DNA of 64,000 nt from Auanema rhodensis. Taxonomy: Eukaryota > Nematoda > Chromadorea > Rhabditida > Rhabditidae. Positions 46,198-61,000 of the stretch are shown one piece after another. The notes under the pieces are model-generated. The model was given only the letters and a program-made list of their open reading frames with translations. It was not told the origin of the DNA and made no database searches. Positions within the stretch are counted from its first letter, which is position 1; each line of letters begins with the position of its first letter. The translations under genes were made by a program, and so were the position numbers. Location: NCBI GenBank assembly GCA_964057225.1, contig OZ059896.1:3162001-3226000 (forward strand), given 5' to 3'.

Positions 46198-49100
46198 ATC
46201 AGTAAACATTTAAAATATGAACAGGTTTCAAAAAAAGTAATATCATTTCATGGGGAAGTATTAAAAGCAAAGAAGAAGTATCAAGAAGGATTTTCAATAA
46301 GAAAACATGAAGAAATTTTAACAAATACAAAGAAGAATGAGAAAATTATCAAGAAATGTATAACGTATTATAGAGTATCAGTAAACATTTAAAATATGAA
46401 CAGGTTTCAAAAAAAGTAATATCAATTCATGGGAAAATCGAGTTTTAAAAGCAAAGAAGAAGTATCAAGAAGGATTTTCAGTAAGAAAACATGAAGAAAT
46501 TTTCAAGAATACAAAGAAGAATGAGAAAATTATCAGGAGATGTACAAAGTATACTAGAGTAAACTATTATTTATTCCATGAACAGGATACGAAAGAAAGT
46601 TATAACAAGTCATGGTAAAATCAAGTATTAAAAACAAAAAAAAGTATCAAGAAGCATTTTCAGTAAGAAAACATGAAGAAATTTTAACAAATACAAATAA
46701 GAATGAGAAAATTATCAAGAGATATATAACGTACTATAGAGTATCAGTAAACATTTTAAATATGAACAGGTTTCAAAAAAAGTTATAACAAGTCATGGTA
46801 AAATCAAGTTTTAAAAGCAAAGAAGAAGTATCAAGAAGGATTTTCAGTAAGAAAACATGAAGAAATTTTAACAAATACAAATAAGAATGAGAAAATTATC
46901 AAGAAATGTACAAAGTATACTAGAGTAAACTATTATTTATTCCATGAACAGGATACGAAAGAAAGTTATAACAAGTCATGGTAAAATCAAGTATTAAAAA
47001 CAAAAAAAAAGTATCAAGAAGCATTTTCAGTAAGAAAACATGAAGAAATTTTAACAAATACAAATAAGAATGAGAAAATTATCAAGAAATGTACAAAGTA
47101 TACTAGAGTAAATAATTATTTACTACATGAACAAGATACGAAAGAAAGTAATATCAAGTCATGATAAAATCAAGTATTAAAAACAAAGAAGAAGTATCAA
47201 GAAGGATTTTCAATAAGAAAACATGAAGAAATTTTAACAAATACAAAGAAGAATGAGAAAATTATCAAGAAATGTATAACGTATTATAGAGTATCAGTAA
47301 ACATTTAAAATATGAACAGGTTTCAAAAAAAGTAATATCAATTCATGGGAAAATCGAGTTTTAAAAGCAAAGAAGAAGTATCAAGAAGGATTTTCAGTAA
47401 GAAAACATGAAGAAATTTTTAAGAATACAAAGAAGAATGAGAAAATTATCAAGAAATGTACAAAGTATACTAGAGTAAATAATTATTTACTACATGAACA
47501 AGATACGAAAGAAAGTAATATCAAGTCATGATAAAATCAAGTTTTAAAAACAAAAAAAAGTATCAAGAAGCATTTTCAGTAAGAAAACATGAAGAAATTT
47601 TAACAAATACAAATAAGAATGAGAAAATTATCAAGAGATATATAACGTACTATAGAGTATCAGTAAACATTTTAAATATGAACAGGTTTCAAAAAAAGTT
47701 ATAACAAGTCATGGTAAAATCAAGTTTTAAAAGCAAAGAAGAAGTATCAAGAAGGATTTTCAGTAAGAAAACATGAAGAAATTTTAACAAATACAAAAAA
47801 GAATGACAAAATTATCGAAAGATGTACAAAGTATACTAGAGTATCAGTAAACATTTAAAATATGAACAGGTTTCAACAAAAGTAAAATCAAGTCATGATA
47901 AAATCAAGTATTAAAAACAAAAAAAAAGTATCAAGAAGCATTTTCAGTAAGAAAACAGGAAGAAATTTTAACAAATACAAAAAAGAATGAGAAAATTATC
48001 AAGAGATGTACAAAATATACTAGAGTAAAATATTATTTATTCCATGAACATGATACGAAAGAAAGTTATAACAAGTCATGGTAAAATCAAGTATTAAAAA
48101 CAAAAAAAAGTATCAAGAAGCATCTTCAGTAGGAAAACATGAAGAAATTTTAACAAATACACAGAAGAATGAGAAAATTATCAAGAGATATATAACGTAC
48201 TATAGAGTATCAGTAAACATTTTAAATATGAACAGGTTTCAAAAAAAGTTATAACAAGTCATGGTAAAATCAAGTTTTAAAAGCAAAGAAGAAGTATCAA
48301 GAAGGATTTTCAGTAAGAAAACATGAAGAAATTTTAACAAATACAAAAAAGAATGAGAAAATTATCGAAATATGCATAACATATTATAGAGTATCAGTAA
48401 ACATTTGGAATATGAACAGGTTTCAAAAAAAGTAATATCAATTCATGGGGAAGTATTAAAAGCAGAGAAGAAGTATCAAGAAGGATTTTCAGTAAGAAAA
48501 CATGAAGAAATTTTAACAAATACAAAGAAGAATGAAAAAATTATCAAGAGATGCATAACGTATTATAGAGTATCAGTAAACATTTAAAATATGAACAGAT
48601 TTCGAAAAAAGTAATATCATTTCATGGGGAAGTATTAAAAGCAAAGAAGAAGTATCAAGAAGGATTTTCAATAAGAAAACATGAAGAAATTTCAACAAAT
48701 ACAAATAAGAATGAGAAAATTATCAAGAGATATATAACGTACTATAGAGTATCAGTAAACATTTTAAATATAAACAGGTTTCAAAAAAAGTTATAACAAG
48801 TCATGGTAAAATCAAGTTTTAAAAGCAAAGAAGAAGTATCAAGAAGGATTTTCAATAAGAAAACATGAAGATATTTCAACAAATACAAATAAGAATGAGA
48901 AAATTATCAAGAGATATATAACGTACTATAGAGTATCAGTAAACATTTTAAATATGAACAGGTTTCAAAAAAAGTTATAACAAGTCATGGTAAAATCAAG
49001 TTTTAAAAGAAAAGAAGAAGTATCAAGAAGGATTTTCAGTAAGAAAACATGAAGAAATTTTAACAAATACAAAAAAGAATGAGAAAATTATCGAAAGATG

Positions 49101-50223
49101 CATAACATATTATAGAGTATCAGTAAACATTTTAAATATGAACAGGTTTCAAAAAAAGTTATAACAAGTCATGGTAAAATCAAGTTTTAAAAGCAAAGAA
49201 GAAGTATCAAGAAGGATTTTCAGTAAGAAAACATGAAGAAATTTTAACAAATACAAAAAAGAATGAGAAAATTATCGAAATATGCATAACATATTATAGA
49301 GTATCAGTAAACATTTGGAATATGAACAGGTTTCAAAAAAAGTAATATCAATTCATGGGGAAGTATTAAAAGCAGAGAAGAAGTATCAAGAAGGATTTTC
49401 AGTAAGAAAACATGAAGAAATTTTAACAAATACAAAGAAGAATGAAAAAATTATCAAGAGATGCATAACGTATTATAGAGTATCAGTAAACATTTGAAAT
49501 ATGAACAGGTTTCAAAAAAAGTAATATCAATTCATGGGGAAGTATTAAAAGCAGAGAAGAAGTATCAAGAAGGATTTTCAGTAAGAAAACATGAAGAAAT
49601 TTTTAACAAATACAAAGAAGAATGAAAAAATTATCAAGAGATGCATAACGTATTATAGAGTATCAGTAAACATTTAAAATATGAACAGGTTTCAAAAAAA
49701 GTTATAACAAATCATGGTAAAATCAAGTTTTAAAAGCAAAGAAGAAGTATCAAGAAGGATTTTCAATAAGAAAACATGAAGATATTTCAACAAATACAAA
49801 TAAGAATGAGAAAATTATCAAGAGATATATAACGTACTATAGAGTATCAGTAAACATTTTAAATATGAACAGGTTTCAAAAAAAGTTATAACAAGTCATG
49901 GTAAAATCAAGTTTTAAAAGAAAAGAAGAAGTATCAAGAAGGATTTTCAGTAAGAAAACATGAAGAAATTTTAACAAATACAAAAAAGAATGAGAAAATT
50001 ATCGAAAGATGCATAACATATTATAGAGTATCAGTAAACATTTGAAATATGAACAGGTTTCAAAAAAAGTAATATCAATTCATGGGGAAGTATTAAAAGC
50101 AGAGAAGAAGTATCAAGAAGGATTTTCAGTAAGAAAACATGAAGAAATTTTAACAAATACAAAGAAGAATGAAAAAATTATCAAGAGATGCATAACGTAT
50201 AATAGAGTATCAGTAAACATTTA

Positions 50224-51670
50224 AAATATGAACAGGTTTCAAAAAAAGTAATATCATTTCATGGGGAAGTATTAAAAGCGAAGAAGAAGTATCAAGAAGG
50301 ATTTTCAATAAGAAAACATGAAGAAATTTCAACAAATACAAATAAGAATGAGAAAATTATCAAGAGATGTACAAAGTATACTAGAGTAAACTATTATTTA
50401 TTCCATGAACATGATACGAAAGAAAGTAATATCAAGTCAAGGTAAAATCAAGTATTAAAAACAAAAAAAAGTATCAAGAAGCATTTTCAGTAAGATAACA
50501 TGAAGAAATTTCAACAAATACAAATAAGAATGAGAAAATTATCAAGAGATGTATAACATATTATAGAGTATCAGTAAACATTTAAAATATGAACAGGTTT
50601 CAAAAAAGGTAATATCATTTCATGGGGAAGTATTAAAAGCAAAGAAGAAGTAACAAGAAGGATTTTCAATAAGAAAACATGAAGAAATTTCAACAAATAC
50701 AAATAAGAATGAGAAAATTATCAAGAGATATATAACGTACTATAGAGTATCAGTAAACATTTTAAATATGAACAGGTTTCAAAAAAAGTTATAACAAGTC
50801 ATGGTAAAATCAAGTTTTAAAAGCAAAGAAGAAGTATCAAGAAGGATTTTCAGTAAGAAAACATGAAGAAATTTTAACAAATACAAAAAAGAATGAGAAA
50901 ATTATCGAAAGATGCATAACATATTATAGAGTATCAGTAAACATTTAAAATATGAACAGGTTTCAAAAAAAGTAATATCATTTCATGGGGAAGTATTAAA
51001 AGCGAAGAAGAAGTATCAAGAAGGATTTTCAATAAGAAAACATGAAGAAATTTCAACAAATACAAATAAGAATGAGAAAATTATCAAGAGATGTACAAAG
51101 TATACTAGAGTAAACTATTATTTATTCCATGAACATGATACGAAAGAAAGTAATATCAAGTCAAGGTAAAATCAAGTATTAAAAACAAAAAAAAGTATCA
51201 AGAAGCATTTTCAGTAAGATAACATGAAGAAATTTCAACAAATACAAATAAGAATGAGAAAATTATCAAGAGATGTATAACATATTATAGAGTATCAGTA
51301 AACATTTAAAATATGAACAGGTTTCAAAAAAGGTAATATCAATTCATGGGTAAGTATTAAAAGCAGAGAAGAAGTAACAAGAAGGATTTTCAATAAGAAA
51401 ACATGAAGAAATTTCAACAAATACAAATAAGAATGAGAAAATTATCAAGAGATATATAACGTACTATAGAGTATCAGTAAACATTTTAAATATGAACAGG
51501 TTTCAAAAAAAGTTATAACAAGTCATGGTAAAATCAAGTTTTAAAAGCAAAGAAGAAGTATCAAGAAGGATTTTCAGTAAGAAAACATGAAGAAATTTTA
51601 ACAAATACAAAAAAGAATGAGAAAATTATCGAAAGATGCATAACATATTATAGAGTATCAGTAAACATTT
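50224..51670 (+). repeat. SatII 724-bp duplication
   Basis: GTATTAAAAGCGAAGAAG, a rare G variant, occurs with its G at 50280 and 51004, 724 bp (four monomers) apart. CAAGTCAAGGTAAAATC and CAGTAAGATAACATG follow it at the same spacing in both. The pair is present again in copy B (60496 and 61220). Confidence 0.75.
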
Positions 51671-52019
51671 GAAATATGAACAGGTTTCAAAAAAAGTAAT
51701 ATCAATTCATGGGGAAGTATTAAAAGCAGAGAAGAAGTATCAAGAAGGATTTTCAGTAAGAAAACATGAAGAAATTTTAACAAATACAAAGAAGAATGAA
51801 AAAATTATCAAGAGATGCATAACGTATAATAGAGTATCAGTAAACATTTAAAATATGAACAGGTTTCAAAAAAAGTAATATCATTTCATGGGGAAGTATT
51901 AAAAGCAAAGAAGAAGTATCAAGAAGGATTTTCAATAAGAAAACATGAAGAAATTTCAACAAATACAAATAAGAATGAGAAAATTATCAAGAGATGTATA
52001 ACATATTATAGAGTATCAG

Positions 52020-55000
52020 TAAACATTTAAAATATGAACAGGTTTCAAAAAAAGTAATATCAATTCATGGGAAAATCGAGTTTTAAAAGCAAAGAAGAAG
52101 TATCAAGAAGGATTTTCAGTAAGAAAACATGAAGAAATTTTCAAGAATACAAAGAAGAATGAGAAAATTATCAAGAGATGTACAAAATATACTAGAGTAA
52201 AATATTATTTATTCCATGAACATGATACGAAAGAAAGTTATGACAAGTCATGGTAAAATCAAGTATTAAAAACAAAAAAAAGTATCAAGAAGCATTTTCA
52301 GTAAGAAAACATGAAGAAATTTTAACAAATACAAAAAAGAATGAGAAAATTATCGAAAGATGCTTAACATATTATAGAGTATCAGTAAACATTTAAAATA
52401 TGAACAGGTTTCAAAAAAAGTAATATCATTTCATGGGGAAGTATTAAAAGCAAAGAAGAAGTATCAAGAAGGATTTTCAATAAGAAAACATGAAGAAATT
52501 TTAACAAATACAAAAAAGAATGAGAAAATTATCGAAAGATGCATAACATATTATAGAGTATCAGTAAACATTTGGAATATGAACAGGTTTCAAAAAAAGT
52601 TATAACAAGTCATGGTAAAATCAAGTTTTAAAAGCAAAGAAGAAGTATCAAGAAGGATTTTCAGTAAGAAAACATGAAGAAATTTTAACAAATACAAAGA
52701 AGAATGAAAAAATTATCAAGAGATGCATAACGTATTATAGAGTATCAGTAAACATTTTAAATATGAACAGGTTTCAAAAAAAGTTATAACAAGTCATGGT
52801 AAAATCAAGTTTTAAAAGCAAAGAAGAAGTATCAAGAAGGATTTTCAGTAAGAAAACATGAAGAAATTTTAACAAATACAAATAAGAATGAGAAAATTAT
52901 CAAGAAATGTACAAAGTATACTAGAGTAAACTATTATTTATTCCATGAACAGGATACGAAAGAAAGTTATAACAAGTCATGGTAAAATCAAGTATTAAAA
53001 ACAAAAAAAAAGTATCAAGAAGCATTTTCAGTAAGAAAACATGAAGAAATTTTAACAAATACAAATAAGAATGAGAAAATTATCAAGAAATGTACAAAGT
53101 ATACTAGAGTAAATAATTATTTACTACATGAACAAGATACGAAAGAAAGTAATATCAAGTCATGATAAAATCAAGTATTAAAAACAAAGAAGAAGTATCA
53201 AGTAGGATTTTCAATAAGAAAACATGAAGAAATTTTAACAAATACAAAGAAGAATGAGAAAATTATCAAGAAATGTATAACGTATTATAGAGTATCAGTA
53301 AACATTTAAAATATGAACAGGTTTCAAAAAAAGTAATATCAATTCATGGGAAAATCGAGTTTTAAAAGCAAAGAAGAAGTATCAAGAAGGATTTTCAGTA
53401 AGAAAACATGAAGAAATTTTTAAGAATACAAAGAAGAATGAGAAAATTATCAAGAAATGTACAAAGTATACTAGAGTAAATAATTATTTACTACATGAAC
53501 AAGATACGAAAGAAAGTAATATCAAGTCATGATAAAATCAAGTTTTAAAAACAAAAAAAAGTATCAAGAAGCATTTTCAGTAAGAAAACATGAAGAAATT
53601 TTAACAAATACAAATAAGAATGAGAAAATTATCAAGAGATATATAACGTACTATAGAGTATCAGTAAACATTTTAAATATGAACAGGTTTCAAAAAAAGT
53701 TATAACAAGTCATGGTAAAATCAAGTTTTAAAAGCAAAGAAGAAGTATCAAGAAGGATTTTCAGTAAGAAAACATGAAGAAATTTTAACAAATACAAAAA
53801 AGAATGACAAAATTATCGAAAGATGTACAAAGTATACTAGAGTATCAGTAAACATTTAAAATATGAACAGGTTTCAACAAAAGTAAAATCAAGTCATGAT
53901 AAAATCAAGTATTAAAAACAAAAAAAAAGTATCAAGAAGCATTTTCAGTAAGAAAACAGGAAGAAATTTTAACAAATACAAAAAAGAATGAGAAAATTAT
54001 CAAGAGATGTACAAAATATACTAGAGTAAAATATTATTTATTCCATGAACATGATACGAAAGAAAGTTATAACAAGTCATGGTAAAATCAAGTATTAAAA
54101 ACAAAAAAAAGTATCAAGAAGCATCTTCAGTAGGAAAACATGAAGAAATTTTAACAAATACACAGAAGAATGAGAAAATTATCAAGAGATATATAACGTA
54201 CTATAGAGTATCAGTAAACATTTTAAATATGAACAGGTTTCAAAAAAAGTTATAACAAGTCATGGTAAAATCAAGTTTTAAAAGCAAAGAAGAAGTATCA
54301 AGAAGGATTTTCAGTAAGAAAACATGAAGAAATTTTAACAAATACAAAAAAGAATGAGAAAATTATCGAAAGATGCATAACATATTATAGAGTATCAGTA
54401 AACATTTGGAATATGAACAGGTTTCAAAAAAAGTTATAACAAGTCATGGTAAAATCAAGTTTTAAAAGCAAAGAAGAAGTATCAAGAAGGATTTTCAGTA
54501 AGAAAACATGAAGAAATTTTAACAAATACAAAGAAGAATGAGAAAATTATCGAAAGATGTACAAATTATACTAGAGTATCAGTAAACATTTAAAATATGA
54601 ACAGGTTTCAACAAAAGTAATATCAAGTCATGATAAAATCAAGTATTAAAAACAAAAAAAAAGTATCAAGAAGGATTTTCAGTAAGAAAACATGAAGAAA
54701 TTTTAACAAATACAAAGAAGAATGAAAAAATTATCAAGAGATGCATAACGTATTATAGAGTATCAGTAAACATTTTAAATATGAACAGGTTTCAAAAAAA
54801 GTTATAACAAGTCATGGTAAAATCAAGTTTTAAAAGCAAAGAAGAAGTATCAAGAAGGATTTTCAGTAAGAAAACATGAAGAAATTTTAACAAATACAAA
54901 AAAGAATGAGAAAATTATCAAGAAATGTACAAAGTATACTAGAGTAAATAATTATCTACTACATGAACAAGATACGAAAGAAAGTAATATCAAGTCATGA

Positions 55001-58000
55001 TAAAATCAAGTTTTAAAAACAAAAAAAAGTATCAAGAAGCATTTTCAGTAAGAAAACATGAAGAAATTTTAACAAATACAAATAAGAATGAGAAAATTAT
55101 CAAGAGATATATAACGTACTATAGAGTATCAGTAAACATTTTAAATATGAACAGGTTTCAAAAAAAGTTATAACAAGTCATGGTAAAATCAAGTTTTAAA
55201 AGCAAAGAAGAAGTATCAAGAAGGATTTTCAGTAAGAAAACATGAAGAAATTTTAACAAATACAAAAAAGAATGACAAAATTATCGAAAGATGTACAACG
55301 TATACTAGAGTATCAGTAAACATTTAAAATATGAACAGGTTTCAACAAAAGTAAAATCAAGTCATGATAAAATCAAGTATTAAAAACAAAAAAAAAGTAT
55401 CAAGAAGCATTTTCAGTAAGAAAACAGGAAGAAATTTTAACAAATACAAAAAAGAATGAGAAAATTATCAAGAGATGTACAAAATATACTAGAGTAAAAT
55501 ATTATTTATTCCATGAACATGATACGAAAGAAAGTTATAACAAGTCATGGTAAAATCAAGTATTAAAAACAAAAAAAAGTATCAAGAAGCATCTTCAGTA
55601 GGAAAACATGAAGAAATTTTAACAAATACACAGAAGAATGAGAAAATTATCAAGAGATATATAACGTACTATAGAGTATCAGTAAACATTTTAAATATGA
55701 ACAGGTTTCAAAAAAAGTTATAACAAGTCATGGTAAAATCAAGTTTTAAAAGCAAAGAAGAAGTATCAAGAAGGATTTTCAGTAAGAAAACATGAAGAAA
55801 TTTTAACAAATACAAAAAAGAATGAGAAAATTATCGAAAGATGCATAACATATTATAGAGTATCAGTAAACATTTGGAATATGAACAGGTTTCAAAAAAA
55901 GTTATAACAAGTCATGGTAAAATCAAGTTTTAAAAGCAAAGAAGAAGTATCAAGAAGGATTTTCAGTAAGAAAACATGAAGAAATTTTAACAAATACAAA
56001 GAAGAATGAGAAAATTATCGAAAGATGTACAAATTATACTAGAGTATCAGTAAACATTTAAAATATGAACAGGTTTCAACAAAAGTAATATCAAGTCATG
56101 ATAAAATCAAGTATTAAAAACAAAAAAAAAGTATCAAGAAGGATTTTCAGTAAGAAAACATGAAGAAATTTTAACAAATACAAAGAAGAATGAAAAAATT
56201 ATCAAGAGATGCATAACGTATTATAGAGTATCAGTAAACATTTTAAATATGAACAGGTTTCAAAAAAAGTTATAACAAGTCATGGTAAAATCAAGTTTTA
56301 AAAGCAAAGAAGAAGTATCAAGAAGGATTTTCAGTAAGAAAACATGAAGAAATTTTAACAAATACAAAAAAGAATGAGAAAATTATCGAAAGATGCATAA
56401 CATATTATAGAGTATCAGTAAACATTTAAAATATGAACAGGTTTCAAAAAAAGTAATATCATTTCATGGGGAAGTATTAAAAGCAAAGAAGAAGTATCAA
56501 GAAGGATTTTCAATAAGAAAACATGAAGAAATTTTAACAAATACAAAGAAGAATGAGAAAATTATCAAGAAATGTATAACGTATTATAGAGTATCAGTAA
56601 ACATTTAAAATATGAACAGGTTTCAAAAAAAGTAATATCAATTCATGGGAAAATCGAGTTTTAAAAGCAAAGAAGAAGTATCAAGAAGGATTTTCAGTAA
56701 GAAAACATGAAGAAATTTTCAAGAATACAAAGAAGAATGAGAAAATTATCAGGAGATGTACAAAGTATACTAGAGTAAACTATTATTTATTCCATGAACA
56801 GGATACGAAAGAAAGTTATAACAAGTCATGGTAAAATCAAGTATTAAAAACAAAAAAAAGTATCAAGAAGCATTTTCAGTAAGAAAACATGAAGAAATTT
56901 TAACAAATACAAATAAGAATGAGAAAATTATCAAGAGATATATAACGTACTATAGAGTATCAGTAAACATTTTAAATATGAACAGGTTTCAAAAAAAGTT
57001 ATAACAAGTCATGGTAAAATCAAGTTTTAAAAGCAAAGAAGAAGTATCAAGAAGGATTTTCAGTAAGAAAACATGAAGAAATTTTAACAAATACAAATAA
57101 GAATGAGAAAATTATCAAGAAATGTACAAAGTATACTAGAGTAAACTATTATTTATTCCATGAACAGGATACGAAAGAAAGTTATAACAAGTCATGGTAA
57201 AATCAAGTATTAAAAACAAAAAAAAAGTATCAAGAAGCATTTTCAGTAAGAAAACATGAAGAAATTTTAACAAATACAAATAAGAATGAGAAAATTATCA
57301 AGAAATGTACAAAGTATACTAGAGTAAATAATTATTTACTACATGAACAAGATACGAAAGAAAGTAATATCAAGTCATGATAAAATCAAGTATTAAAAAC
57401 AAAGAAGAAGTATCAAGAAGGATTTTCAATAAGAAAACATGAAGAAATTTTAACAAATACAAAGAAGAATGAGAAAATTATCAAGAAATGTATAACGTAT
57501 TATAGAGTATCAGTAAACATTTAAAATATGAACAGGTTTCAAAAAAAGTAATATCAATTCATGGGAAAATCGAGTTTTAAAAGCAAAGAAGAAGTATCAA
57601 GAAGGATTTTCAGTAAGAAAACATGAAGAAATTTTTAAGAATACAAAGAAGAATGAGAAAATTATCAAGAAATGTACAAAGTATACTAGAGTAAATAATT
57701 ATTTACTACATGAACAAGATACGAAAGAAAGTAATATCAAGTCATGATAAAATCAAGTTTTAAAAACAAAAAAAAGTATCAAGAAGCATTTTCAGTAAGA
57801 AAACATGAAGAAATTTTAACAAATACAAATAAGAATGAGAAAATTATCAAGAGATATATAACGTACTATAGAGTATCAGTAAACATTTTAAATATGAACA
57901 GGTTTCAAAAAAAGTTATAACAAGTCATGGTAAAATCAAGTTTTAAAAGCAAAGAAGAAGTATCAAGAAGGATTTTCAGTAAGAAAACATGAAGAAATTT

Positions 58001-61000
58001 TAACAAATACAAAAAAGAATGACAAAATTATCGAAAGATGTACAAAGTATACTAGAGTATCAGTAAACATTTAAAATATGAACAGGTTTCAACAAAAGTA
58101 AAATCAAGTCATGATAAAATCAAGTATTAAAAACAAAAAAAAAGTATCAAGAAGCATTTTCAGTAAGAAAACAGGAAGAAATTTTAACAAATACAAAAAA
58201 GAATGAGAAAATTATCAAGAGATGTACAAAATATACTAGAGTAAAATATTATTTATTCCATGAACATGATACGAAAGAAAGTTATAACAAGTCATGGTAA
58301 AATCAAGTATTAAAAACAAAAAAAAGTATCAAGAAGCATCTTCAGTAGGAAAACATGAAGAAATTTTAACAAATACACAGAAGAATGAGAAAATTATCAA
58401 GAGATATATAACGTACTATAGAGTATCAGTAAACATTTTAAATATGAACAGGTTTCAAAAAAAGTTATAACAAGTCATGGTAAAATCAAGTTTTAAAAGC
58501 AAAGAAGAAGTATCAAGAAGGATTTTCAGTAAGAAAACATGAAGAAATTTTAACAAATACAAAAAAGAATGAGAAAATTATCGAAATATGCATAACATAT
58601 TATAGAGTATCAGTAAACATTTGGAATATGAACAGGTTTCAAAAAAAGTAATATCAATTCATGGGGAAGTATTAAAAGCAGAGAAGAAGTATCAAGAAGG
58701 ATTTTCAGTAAGAAAACATGAAGAAATTTTAACAAATACAAAGAAGAATGAAAAAATTATCAAGAGATGCATAACGTATTATAGAGTATCAGTAAACATT
58801 TAAAATATGAACAGATTTCGAAAAAAGTAATATCATTTCATGGGGAAGTATTAAAAGCAAAGAAGAAGTATCAAGAAGGATTTTCAATAAGAAAACATGA
58901 AGAAATTTCAACAAATACAAATAAGAATGAGAAAATTATCAAGAGATATATAACGTACTATAGAGTATCAGTAAACATTTTAAATATAAACAGGTTTCAA
59001 AAAAAGTTATAACAAGTCATGGTAAAATCAAGTTTTAAAAGCAAAGAAGAAGTATCAAGAAGGATTTTCAATAAGAAAACATGAAGATATTTCAACAAAT
59101 ACAAATAAGAATGAGAAAATTATCAAGAGATATATAACGTACTATAGAGTATCAGTAAACATTTTAAATATGAACAGGTTTCAAAAAAAGTTATAACAAG
59201 TCATGGTAAAATCAAGTTTTAAAAGAAAAGAAGAAGTATCAAGAAGGATTTTCAGTAAGAAAACATGAAGAAATTTTAACAAATACAAAAAAGAATGAGA
59301 AAATTATCGAAAGATGCATAACATATTATAGAGTATCAGTAAACATTTTAAATATGAACAGGTTTCAAAAAAAGTTATAACAAGTCATGGTAAAATCAAG
59401 TTTTAAAAGCAAAGAAGAAGTATCAAGAAGGATTTTCAGTAAGAAAACATGAAGAAATTTTAACAAATACAAAAAAGAATGAGAAAATTATCGAAATATG
59501 CATAACATATTATAGAGTATCAGTAAACATTTGGAATATGAACAGGTTTCAAAAAAAGTAATATCAATTCATGGGGAAGTATTAAAAGCAGAGAAGAAGT
59601 ATCAAGAAGGATTTTCAGTAAGAAAACATGAAGAAATTTTAACAAATACAAAGAAGAATGAAAAAATTATCAAGAGATGCATAACGTATTATAGAGTATC
59701 AGTAAACATTTGAAATATGAACAGGTTTCAAAAAAAGTAATATCAATTCATGGGGAAGTATTAAAAGCAGAGAAGAAGTATCAAGAAGGATTTTCAGTAA
59801 GAAAACATGAAGAAATTTTTAACAAATACAAAGAAGAATGAAAAAATTATCAAGAGATGCATAACGTATTATAGAGTATCAGTAAACATTTAAAATATGA
59901 ACAGGTTTCAAAAAAAGTTATAACAAATCATGGTAAAATCAAGTTTTAAAAGCAAAGAAGAAGTATCAAGAAGGATTTTCAATAAGAAAACATGAAGATA
60001 TTTCAACAAATACAAATAAGAATGAGAAAATTATCAAGAGATATATAACGTACTATAGAGTATCAGTAAACATTTTAAATATGAACAGGTTTCAAAAAAA
60101 GTTATAACAAGTCATGGTAAAATCAAGTTTTAAAAGAAAAGAAGAAGTATCAAGAAGGATTTTCAGTAAGAAAACATGAAGAAATTTTAACAAATACAAA
60201 AAAGAATGAGAAAATTATCGAAAGATGCATAACATATTATAGAGTATCAGTAAACATTTGAAATATGAACAGGTTTCAAAAAAAGTAATATCAATTCATG
60301 GGGAAGTATTAAAAGCAGAGAAGAAGTATCAAGAAGGATTTTCAGTAAGAAAACATGAAGAAATTTTAACAAATACAAAGAAGAATGAAAAAATTATCAA
60401 GAGATGCATAACGTATAATAGAGTATCAGTAAACATTTAAAATATGAACAGGTTTCAAAAAAAGTAATATCATTTCATGGGGAAGTATTAAAAGCGAAGA
60501 AGAAGTATCAAGAAGGATTTTCAATAAGAAAACATGAAGAAATTTCAACAAATACAAATAAGAATGAGAAAATTATCAAGAGATGTACAAAGTATACTAG
60601 AGTAAACTATTATTTATTCCATGAACATGATACGAAAGAAAGTAATATCAAGTCAAGGTAAAATCAAGTATTAAAAACAAAAAAAAGTATCAAGAAGCAT
60701 TTTCAGTAAGATAACATGAAGAAATTTCAACAAATACAAATAAGAATGAGAAAATTATCAAGAGATGTATAACATATTATAGAGTATCAGTAAACATTTA
60801 AAATATGAACAGGTTTCAAAAAAGGTAATATCATTTCATGGGGAAGTATTAAAAGCAAAGAAGAAGTAACAAGAAGGATTTTCAATAAGAAAACATGAAG
60901 AAATTTCAACAAATACAAATAAGAATGAGAAAATTATCAAGAGATATATAACGTACTATAGAGTATCAGTAAACATTTTAAATATGAACAGGTTTCAAAA

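Larger units (their letters stand above)
41130..52040 (+). repeat. SatII 10.2-10.9-kb tandem duplication, copy A
   Basis: A unit of about 10.9 kb is followed directly by a shorter copy at 52.0-62.26 kb. To the left of the MITE the offset is 10888 bp (GATGCTTAACATATTATAG at 41471 and 52359). To the right it is 10216 bp (four matching TTGGAATATGAACAGG/TTGAAATATGAACAGG monomers at 48405, 49315, 50042, 51669 and their partners). The 672-bp difference equals MITE (485), target duplication (8) and one 179-bp monomer. Edges approximate. Confidence 0.85.

Noticed and set aside
48405-48587. 60-codon charged open frame in SatII (also in several 179-bp monomers)
   Set aside because: Starts at TTG, spans the monomer boundary in a repeat whose length is not a multiple of three, and is interrupted in most copies. 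The Lys/Glu-rich composition follows from A- and G-rich DNA.
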